DNA of 45,459 nt, taken from the NCBI GenBank assembly GCA_029098265.1, contig JAQXNZ010000150.1, positions 1-45,459 on the forward strand. Direction: 5' to 3'. A program made the translations under genes and the position numbers. The notes beneath the pieces are model-generated. The model was not told where the DNA came from. It saw only the letters and a list, made by a program, of their open reading frames with translations, and did no database searches. Source of the DNA: Clostridia bacterium (lineage in GTDB: Bacteria > Bacillota > Clostridia > Lachnospirales > Anaerotignaceae). Position 1 is the first letter of the stretch, and each line of letters opens with the position of its first letter. Of the stretch, positions 39,423-45,459 are shown piece by piece.

Positions 39423-40750
39423 AAACAGCGGTTTTTGCAGGAACAACCGAGGGCAGACTTATATGCGAATATCTGTCTCAAAAGAATTTGGGCTGTACTG
39501 CCTTTGCCGCTACGCCCTTGGGTGCGGAGCTTCTGCCGAAAAACAAAGATGTCAGATGCGGCAGGCTTGACAGAAACGGTATAGAAAGCAGTATAAAGGG
39601 CTTTGATATGGTAATAGACGCAACCCACCCATACGCAAAGGAAGTTACAGAAAACATAAAGGCGGCATGCGATGCTTTAGGTGTAAAGTATATAAGGCTT
39701 TTGAGGGACGAAGAAGTTTCGAAAAACGCCTTATATTTCGGAAACATTGACGAAGCGGCCGAGTATCTTTCGGATAAGGAAGGCAGTATTTTTGTAAGCA
39801 CGGGAAGCAAGGAAGCCCAAAAGTATACGGCAATACCCGATTACGAAGACAGAGTGACCGTAAGAGTGCTGGACACGGGCGGGCCCGAAGAAAAATGCCG
39901 TTCTTTGGGATTTAAAAATATAATAAGCGCCAGAGGGCCGTTCTCCTGTGAGGATAACATAAAGCATTTCAAGGGCTGTAGGTATCTTGTGACAAAAAGC
40001 TCAGGAAAGGCCGGAGGCTTTGCGGAAAAAATTGAGGCGGCACAAAAGCTGGGCATGGAAGTACTTGTGATAAAGCGGCCCGAGGAAGAAGGATATACAA
40101 TGGAAGAAGTAAAAGGCATTATTGATAAAGCGGCGGTGACAGAACCGTCAGCCATTGAAAGAAGAAGCTTTGAGATAATAGAGGAGCACCTTAAGGGAAG
40201 AACGTTCCCCGAGGGGCAAAGGGACATTATAAAAAGAGTTATACATACAACGGCGGATTTTGACTATGCCGATAACCTTGTTTTTTCTGATGGTGCCGTT
40301 GATACAGCCATTGAAGCACTCAAAAGAGGAGCGCAGATAGTAACGGATACAAATATGGCTATGGCAGGCATAAACAAGCGTGTGTTGGCTTCAATAGGCG
40401 GAAGTGTCAGATGCTTTATGGCTGACGAGAACGTGGCGGCGGAGGCGAAGCAAAGAAATATAACGAGAGCGGCGGTTTCAATGGAGAGGGCAGCAAAGCT
40501 CGGCGGTAATCTCATAATCGTATCGGGCAACGCACCCACGGCTCTTATTGCCTGCGACAGACTGATAAAATCAGGAATGATGAAGCCTGTGCTTATAATA
40601 GGCGTACCTGTGGGCTTTGTAAATGTGGTAGAGTCCAAGGAGCTTATTATGCAGGGCAGTGTACCATATATAGTTGCCAAGGGAAACAAGGGCGGAAGCA
40701 ATGTGGCGGCGGCCATAGTAAACGCATTGTTATATAAGATAAAAAGATGA
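39419..40750 (+). CDS. cobK-cbiC: CobK/CbiJ precorrin-6A reductase fused to CbiC precorrin-8X methylmutase
   Basis: A 443-residue two-enzyme fusion. Residues ~1-245 are the NAD(P)H-dependent cobalt-precorrin-6A reductase (VFAGTTEGRLICEYL, DMVIDATHPYAKEVT, RLLRDEE, ARGPFSCEDN, KSSGKAGGFAEK). Residues ~246-443 are CbiC, which moves a methyl group from C11 to C12 to give cobyrinate; the catalytic His is in RVIHTTADFDY, with GAQIVTDTNMAMAGI, SGNAPTALI and VPVGFVN. The two steps are separated in the pathway by CbiET, so this is not simple direct channelling. No stop or frameshift lies in the join. Confidence 0.93.
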   Translation: MKTAVFAGTTEGRLICEYLSQKNLGCTAFAATPLGAELLPKNKDVRCGRLDRNGIESSIKGFDMVIDATHPYAKEVTENIKAACDALGVKYIRLLRDEEVSKNALYFGNIDEAAEYLSDKEGSIFVSTGSKEAQKYTAIPDYEDRVTVRVLDTGGPEEKCRSLGFKNIISARGPFSCEDNIKHFKGCRYLVTKSSGKAGGFAEKIEAAQKLGMEVLVIKRPEEEGYTMEEVKGIIDKAAVTEPSAIERRSFEIIEEHLKGRTFPEGQRDIIKRVIHTTADFDYADNLVFSDGAVDTAIEALKRGAQIVTDTNMAMAGINKRVLASIGGSVRCFMADENVAAEAKQRNITRAAVSMERAAKLGGNLIIVSGNAPTALIACDRLIKSGMMKPVLIIGVPVGFVNVVESKELIMQGSVPYIVAKGNKGGSNVAAAIVNALLYKIKR

Positions 40751-40760
40751 GGCTGATAAA

Positions 40761-41561
40761 TTGAACGGAAAAAATACTGATACGGCTATACTTGTCGTAA
40801 GCTTTGGCACCAGCTATAACGATACCCGCGAGAAAACCATAGGTGCCATAGAAAAGAAAATATCGGAAAAATTTCCGAAGTATGAGCTTAGAAGGGCTTT
40901 TACCAGCGGCGTAATTATAAATAAGCTTAAAAGCAGAGACGGAATCGAGATAGATTCGGTGGATAAGGCACTGAAAAGGCTTTTGAATGACGGCTTTGAA
41001 AGGGTTGTCATTCAGCCTACGCATATCATAAACGGAACAGAGTATGACGGACTTGTAAAGGATACGCTGACATACAAAGGGAAGTTCAAAAGCATAGCCG
41101 TCGGAAAACCGCTTCTGACAACCTCTGATGATTTTGACAGAAGCATATCCGTAATTGTGCAGGAGACCGAAAGCATAGCGGACAGAGAAAGAGCCTTTGT
41201 ATTTATGGGTCACGGCACGGAGCATTATGCAGACGCCGTATATGCCGCCCTTGACTATAGATTTAAGGCAAGGGGATACAAAAATGTATTTGTAGGAACC
41301 GTCGAGGGCTATCCCGATACCGAACAGGTACTTAAATATGTTTTGGAGTGCGGATATAAAAACGCACTGCTTCAGCCCTTTATGATAGCTGCAGGAGACC
41401 ACGCCAACAACGATATGGCGGGAAACGGCGCTGAAAGCTGGAAAAACATATTTGAGAAAGCGGGAATAAGTACGCAATGTGTTATAAAGGGTCTAGGAGA
41501 ATATGCAGGCATACAGGATATGTTTGCCGACCACACTGCCGAATCCTTTAAAGAGCTCTGA
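40761..41561 (+). CDS. cbiK: sirohydrochlorin cobaltochelatase CbiK
   Basis: Inserts Co2+ into sirohydrochlorin, the entry step of the anaerobic branch. The 266-residue class II chelatase shows AILVVSFGTSYNDTR at the start. The metal-ligand histidines are in FMGHGTEHYAD (~150) and PFMIAAGDHANNDMAG (~212), with GTVEGYPD between them. The start is TTG at 40761, 8 nt after a GAGG site, 10 nt after the previous gene. No signal peptide, so it is the cytoplasmic form. Confidence 0.95.
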   Translation: MNGKNTDTAILVVSFGTSYNDTREKTIGAIEKKISEKFPKYELRRAFTSGVIINKLKSRDGIEIDSVDKALKRLLNDGFERVVIQPTHIINGTEYDGLVKDTLTYKGKFKSIAVGKPLLTTSDDFDRSISVIVQETESIADRERAFVFMGHGTEHYADAVYAALDYRFKARGYKNVFVGTVEGYPDTEQVLKYVLECGYKNALLQPFMIAAGDHANNDMAGNGAESWKNIFEKAGISTQCVIKGLGEYAGIQDMFADHTAESFKEL

Positions 41562-41577
41562 TTATCGGAGGTTAAAC

Positions 41578-42687
41578 ATGCTTAAATTCGGCTTTACAAC
41601 GGGAAGCTGTGCGGCGGCTGCGGCAAAGGCTTCCGCTCAGATGATATTTGAAAAGAAAACGGCGGAGCATATAAGCATATATACTCCGAAGGGAATAGAG
41701 TATGAAACAGAGATAATTGATGCCTGCATTGACGCTGACAGAGCTTCCTGTGCCGTAAGAAAGTATTCGGGTGATGACCCGGACGTTACAAACGGTATGC
41801 TTATATATGCCTGTGTAGAGCTTAAGAAGGACGGCGGCATATTTGTTGACGGCGGAGAGGGCATAGGCCGAGTGACAAAGGCAGGACTTTGGCAGAACAT
41901 AGGAGAAGCCGCTATCAATAAAGTACCGAGAGAAATGATTGCAAAGGAAGTTCAGTCGGTGCTTGACAGATACGGATATATCGGCGGCGCAAATGTCATA
42001 ATCAGTGCACCCGAAGGAAAAGCCATTGCGGAAAAAACCTTTAATCCGAGACTCGGCATTGTCGGCGGAATATCAATACTAGGCACCAGCGGAATAGTTG
42101 AGCCCATGAGCAGGCAGGCGCTCATTGACGCTATCGGAGCCGAGCTCAGAGTAAAAAGAGCCAATGAGGGCAATGTACTTTTATTGACACCGGGCAACTA
42201 CGGAGCCGACTTTGCCGAAAATAATTACGGTATTGATAAAGATAAGGCTGTCAAATGCTCAAACTATATAGGTGCGGCATTAGATACGGCGGCAGATACA
42301 GGCTTTGAGAAAATATTGCTTATAGGTCATATAGGAAAGCTTGTAAAGCTTGCAGGCGGCATAATGGATACCCACAGCCGCAATGCTGACTGCCGCATGG
42401 AGATACTTGCGGCAAAGACGGCATTGTATTGTGACAATATAAAAACCGTCAGAGATATACTGCAGTGCACAACCACAGATGCGGCACTTGACATTATAAA
42501 AGATGAGGGACTTATTGACAGGGTCATAGCGGATATAACCGAAAGCGCCTTGTTTCATATAAATAAAAGACTGGAAAACAGGGCAGAGGCAGGCATAATT
42601 ATTTTTTCGGAAAAACTGGGCGTTTTGGGTAAATCCGATAACGCCGAGTCTTTGATAAAGGCTTTAAGGGGAGAACGGTATTTATGA
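41578..42687 (+). CDS. cbiD: cobalt-precorrin-5B C1-methyltransferase CbiD
   Basis: SAM-dependent methylation of C1, specific to the anaerobic pathway. The 369-residue protein begins with the hallmark FGFTTGSCAAAAAKAS. It also has GEGIGRVTKAGL, NPRLGIVGGISILGTSGIVEPMS (given here in two parts: NPRLGIVGGISILG and TSGIVEPMS) and GHIGKLVKLAGGIMDTHS (GHIGKLVK). The ATG at 41578 follows a CGGAGG site; upstream in-frame codons lie inside cbiK and lack a ribosome site. Its stop overlaps the cbiET ATG. Confidence 0.95.
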   Translation: MLKFGFTTGSCAAAAAKASAQMIFEKKTAEHISIYTPKGIEYETEIIDACIDADRASCAVRKYSGDDPDVTNGMLIYACVELKKDGGIFVDGGEGIGRVTKAGLWQNIGEAAINKVPREMIAKEVQSVLDRYGYIGGANVIISAPEGKAIAEKTFNPRLGIVGGISILGTSGIVEPMSRQALIDAIGAELRVKRANEGNVLLLTPGNYGADFAENNYGIDKDKAVKCSNYIGAALDTAADTGFEKILLIGHIGKLVKLAGGIMDTHSRNADCRMEILAAKTALYCDNIKTVRDILQCTTTDAALDIIKDEGLIDRVIADITESALFHINKRLENRAEAGIIIFSEKLGVLGKSDNAESLIKALRGERYL

Positions 42688-43862
42688 TATATATAATCGG
42701 CGCGGGCTGCGGAAGTGACGAGCTTATAACCTGCGAGGCTGAAAAAGCCATAGAAAGCTGTAAAAATATAATCGGCAGTTCACGGCTTACTGATAAATAT
42801 AAAAATAATAAAAATACATTTACATCATATAAGCCCGATGAAATAAAGCGAATAATTGACGGCCTTGACGGAGATACTGCTGTGCTTATGAGCGGAGACA
42901 CGGGCTTCTACAGCGGAACAAAAAAGCTAATTGAAGTACTTGAAGGCTATGAAACTGCTGCTTTGCCCGGCATATCCTCGGCGGTGTACTTTGCATCGGT
43001 ACTTAAAATGCCCTGGCAGGACTGGAAGCTTTTGAGCCTTCACGGTCAGAAAGTTAATATAATAGGACATATCAGGGAAAACAGGTATGTATTTGCACTG
43101 CTTGGCGGTGCGGAGGATATAAAGATACTCTGCGAGAAATTAATTCTTTATTCTATGGACGACGTTATTCTGTATGTGGGCGAAAATCTTTCCTATGAAA
43201 ACGAAAGAATAACAGTCGGCAGACCGTATGAGCTTATAGACAGACGGTTTGACGATATGGCAGTGCTATTAGCTGTCAACAACAAGGCTGAAAAGGCACC
43301 TGCGGAAATTGATGACAGCGAGTTTATAAGAGGCAAGGTGCCAATGACAAAATCGGAGGTTCGCACCCTGTCTGTCGCAAAGCTGAGACTTAAAAAGGAC
43401 TCTGTAGTATATGACATAGGTGCGGGAACAGGCTCCGTGAGCATTGCCGCCGCACTGACCGACCCTGATATAACGGTTTATGCCGTTGAGAAGAACGAAC
43501 AGGCCGCAGAACTTATAGAGGTAAACAAGCTGAAATTTAAGGCTGATAATGTGAAGATAATCATGGGAGAGGCCTCGGAGGTTATTTCAGAACTTGAAAG
43601 GCCGACCCATGCTTTTATAGGCGGAAGCAGCGGATACATGGAGAAAATTATAGGGCTTTTGCTGGAGAAAAACAGTGATATAAGGATAGTGGTAAATACC
43701 GTTACACTTGAATCACTGGCTGAAATAAACCGAATAACAAAAAAACTCGGTGTTGATGCGGAAACGGTAATGCTTTCCGTATCAAAGGGAGCACAGGCAG
43801 GAGACTACACAATAATGAAAGCCATGAACCCTGTATATATCATATCCTTTGGAGGAAGGTGA
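42684..43862 (+). CDS. cbiET: CbiE-CbiT fusion, cobalt-precorrin-7 C5- and C15-methyltransferase/decarboxylase
   Basis: A 392-residue CobL-type fusion. Residues ~1-205 are CbiE, a tetrapyrrole methylase (IIGAGCGSDELITCEAEKAI, LMSGDTGFYSGTKKL, LPGISSAVYFAS) that methylates C5. Residues ~210-392 are CbiT, a classical Rossmann methyltransferase (IRGKVPMTKSEVRTLSVAKL, VYDIGAGTGSVSIAAA, AFIGGSSGYMEKI) that methylates C15 and decarboxylates the C12 acetate chain. The 4-bp ATGA overlap with cbiD indicates translational coupling. Confidence 0.95.
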   Translation: MIYIIGAGCGSDELITCEAEKAIESCKNIIGSSRLTDKYKNNKNTFTSYKPDEIKRIIDGLDGDTAVLMSGDTGFYSGTKKLIEVLEGYETAALPGISSAVYFASVLKMPWQDWKLLSLHGQKVNIIGHIRENRYVFALLGGAEDIKILCEKLILYSMDDVILYVGENLSYENERITVGRPYELIDRRFDDMAVLLAVNNKAEKAPAEIDDSEFIRGKVPMTKSEVRTLSVAKLRLKKDSVVYDIGAGTGSVSIAAALTDPDITVYAVEKNEQAAELIEVNKLKFKADNVKIIMGEASEVISELERPTHAFIGGSSGYMEKIIGLLLEKNSDIRIVVNTVTLESLAEINRITKKLGVDAETVMLSVSKGAQAGDYTIMKAMNPVYIISFGGR

Positions 43863-43866
43863 GCCA

Positions 43867-45183
43867 ATGGGTACTCCGAGAATAATAATAGGCGGTGCGG
43901 GCAGCGGCAGCGGAAAAACGACAGTTACCTGTGCGCTCCTTTCCGCCCTAAAAAACAGAGGGCTTTCGGTATCGGCGGCAAAATGCGGGCCTGATTATAT
44001 AGACCCCATGTTTCATAAGCGAGCCTTGGGAATAAGCTCCATGAATCTGGATTTGTTCTTTTTGAACAGGGAAACGGCCTGCGGACTGCTGACGGAACAC
44101 TCTGCGGCCTCGGATATATGTGTCATAGAGGGAGTAATGGGCTACTATGACGGTATGGCCTTTGATACGGCAAAAGGAAGCACCTATGACATTGCACTAT
44201 CCACTGCAACCCCCGCAGTAATAATCATTAATGCCAAGGGAATGGCTCTTACACTGGCGGCAGTGATAAAAGGAATAAAAGATTACAGAGAAAACAGCAT
44301 GGTTAGAGCCTTTATACTGAACAATGTTTCCGAGGGCGTATATAAGCAGGCAAAGAACATAATCGAAGCCGAAACGGGAGTAAAGGTCATAGGCTATATG
44401 CCTCACAATGAAAAATGCTCAATAGACAGCAGACATTTGGGACTGACCACACCCGATAGCGAAACCGAAAACAAAATAAAGCTTTTGGGTGAGACAGCAG
44501 AAAAGACTATAGATATAGACGCTTTACTGTCCATTGCCAAGGATGCAGAACCTCTTGATTTTGCGGCTTATAAAGCGGAAAAAGCGGCAAAAGTAAAAAT
44601 TGCGGTGGCCTATGATGAAGCCTTTTGTTTCTATTACAGCGAGAATTTAAAGCTTCTTGAAAAACTGGGTGCCGAGATACAGTTTTTCAGCCCTATATAT
44701 GACAGCACTGTGCCCGATGACGCCGATGGTATGATACTCGGCGGCGGATACCCGGAGCTATATGCCGACAGACTTTCAGAAAACAAAAACATGCTGAATA
44801 GTATAAAAGAAAGTATTGAAAGCGGTATGCCCTGCCTTGCAGAATGCGGTGGGTTTATGTATCTATGCAGTTCTATTGACGGGCATAAAACGGTTGGTAT
44901 ATTTAATGCGGAGGCGAAAAACAGCGGAAGGCTGTCACGCTTCGGATATATTGAACTTTTATCGGATATTGATTATATTAACGGAATAAAGGGACATGAG
45001 TTCCATTACTGGGATACGGATAACAACGGCAATGTATGTTCTGCGGTAAAACCCGCGGGCAAAAGCTGGCAGTGCATGCATATTTACAAAAATACGATTG
45101 CGGGATTTCCCCACCTTTACTATTATTCAAAGCCGGAGTTTGCAAAGGAATTTATATTAAAATGTGCTGATTGGAGGAAATGA
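43867..45183 (+). CDS. cbiA: cobyrinic acid a,c-diamide synthase
   Basis: ATP- and glutamine-dependent amidation of the a and c side chains of cobyrinate. The 438 residues comprise an N-terminal MinD/DTBS-like ATPase domain (P-loop GGAGSGSGKTTVTC, AKCGPDYIDPMFH, EGVMGYYDG) and a C-terminal class I glutamine amidotransferase domain (ILGGGYPELYA, nucleophile Cys in LAECGGFMYL, GHEFHYWD). ATG 43867 is chosen because GGAGGAAGG ends a few bases upstream; the longer TTG form would contain that site. It overlaps neither neighbour and is one base from cobU. Confidence 0.95.
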   Translation: MGTPRIIIGGAGSGSGKTTVTCALLSALKNRGLSVSAAKCGPDYIDPMFHKRALGISSMNLDLFFLNRETACGLLTEHSAASDICVIEGVMGYYDGMAFDTAKGSTYDIALSTATPAVIIINAKGMALTLAAVIKGIKDYRENSMVRAFILNNVSEGVYKQAKNIIEAETGVKVIGYMPHNEKCSIDSRHLGLTTPDSETENKIKLLGETAEKTIDIDALLSIAKDAEPLDFAAYKAEKAAKVKIAVAYDEAFCFYYSENLKLLEKLGAEIQFFSPIYDSTVPDDADGMILGGGYPELYADRLSENKNMLNSIKESIESGMPCLAECGGFMYLCSSIDGHKTVGIFNAEAKNSGRLSRFGYIELLSDIDYINGIKGHEFHYWDTDNNGNVCSAVKPAGKSWQCMHIYKNTIAGFPHLYYYSKPEFAKEFILKCADWRK

Positions 45184-45184
45184 C

Positions 45185-45459
45185 ATGGTCGTTATGATAA
45201 CAGGCGGCAGCGGCAGCGGAAAAAGCGAGCTGGCAGAAAATATAGCCGCAGCTCTGTCAAAGGGCAGACTCATATACATAGCGGCTATGATACCGAGAGG
45301 CGATGAGGGCAGAAAAAGAGTTGAAAGGCATAGAAAAATGCGTGCAGACAAGGGCTTTGAGACCGTTGAACGGTACACGGCACTGGCGAAATATGATTTT
45401 GACGCTGAAAGCACCGTTCTTCTGGAGTGCATGTCAAATCTGCTTGCCAACGAAATGTA
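45185..45459 (+). CDS. cobU: adenosylcobinamide kinase/guanylyltransferase CobU (3' end cut by window)
   Basis: Phosphorylates adenosylcobinamide and then transfers GMP to it, preparing it for the lower ligand. Only the first 91 residues are visible. They show the P-loop TGGSGSGKSELAE, the strand YIAAMIPRGDEG, the HR..R motif (VERHRKMR) and FETVERY, all in CobU order. The ATG at 45185 follows a GGAGG site at the end of cbiA, and the open frame runs off the window, so the operon continues. Other expected steps (cbiL, cbiB, cbiP, cobS, cobT) are not in view. Confidence 0.93.
   Translation, partial: MVVMITGGSGSGKSELAENIAAALSKGRLIYIAAMIPRGDEGRKRVERHRKMRADKGFETVERYTALAKYDFDAESTVLLECMSNLLANEM

Noticed and set aside
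36970-45459. Missing cbiL, cbiB, cbiP, cobS and cobT taken as pathway loss
   Set aside because: The operon runs off the window edge inside cobU, so these genes may follow directly; absence cannot be claimed.

Overview
The window looks like chromosomal DNA from an anaerobic member of the Clostridia (Bacillota), possibly gut-associated. The evidence is moderate GC, AGA/ATA-rich codon use, strong purine-rich Shine-Dalgarno sites with frequent GTG/TTG starts, TTGACA/TATAAT-type promoters, the anaerobic (early cobalt insertion) B12 pathway, a PerR-type Fur protein, and the mltG-trmR-trhP gene order also known from Bacillus. I see no phage, insertion sequence, CRISPR array, tRNA or rRNA. Most of it is ordinary core genome; the unusual material is in a few intergenic and leader regions and in some domain fusions.

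Layout. 1-2.4 kb: the 3' part of carB. 2.5-3.3 kb: a tyrosine phosphatase. 3.3-3.9 kb: a 640-bp convergent gap with a degenerate GACATCA array and inverted repeats. 3.9-6.2 kb: divergent aroF (DAHP synthase) and trpS. 6.3-8.9 kb: a MATE exporter and an AlbA_2/ATPase-domain protein, both on the minus strand. 9.2-11.2 kb: a secreted SH3-NlpC/P60 peptidase and a nitrilase-family amidase. 11.3-14.6 kb: an NhaC-family antiporter and methionine gamma-lyase, divergent across a 770-bp AT-rich gap. 14.7-16.1 kb: a DUF3006 protein and a metallo-beta-lactamase-fold lipoprotein. 16.2-18.9 kb: an old-yellow-enzyme/2,4-dienoyl-CoA-reductase-like flavoprotein and a DedA protein.

19.0-25.8 kb: an apparent operon larE-larB-larC (nickel-pincer cofactor synthesis), mltG, trmR, trhP and a membrane protein of unknown function. 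LarC carries a 70-residue tract with 41 histidines. 25.9-27.0 kb: perR with a Fur-type box over its own promoter, divergent from trmL. 27.1-29.8 kb: the minus-strand operon yhdT-panF-esterase (pantothenate uptake), preceded by a structured 5' leader that resembles an undescribed riboswitch or attenuator. 30.4-31.5 kb: a LOR/SDH-domain (ornithine-cyclodeaminase-like) protein, itself preceded by a terminator-like leader hairpin. 31.5-33.1 kb: an SLH-domain HtrA-like protease. 33.3-36.2 kb: an endonuclease Q-like/UvrD helicase fusion ending in a beta-clamp-binding motif.

36.7-45.5 kb: a cobalamin riboswitch followed by a tightly packed cobalamin operon, cbiF-cbiG-cbiH-(cobK/cbiC)-cbiK-cbiD-cbiET-cbiA-cobU. 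The last gene is cut by the window end. The genes turn sirohydrochlorin into cobyrinate diamide and begin lower-loop attachment. The riboswitch is expected to shut the operon down when cobalamin is plentiful.

Best candidates for something new: the yhdT-panF leader RNA (29888-30124), the EndoQ-UvrD-clamp fusion, and the GACATCA array.
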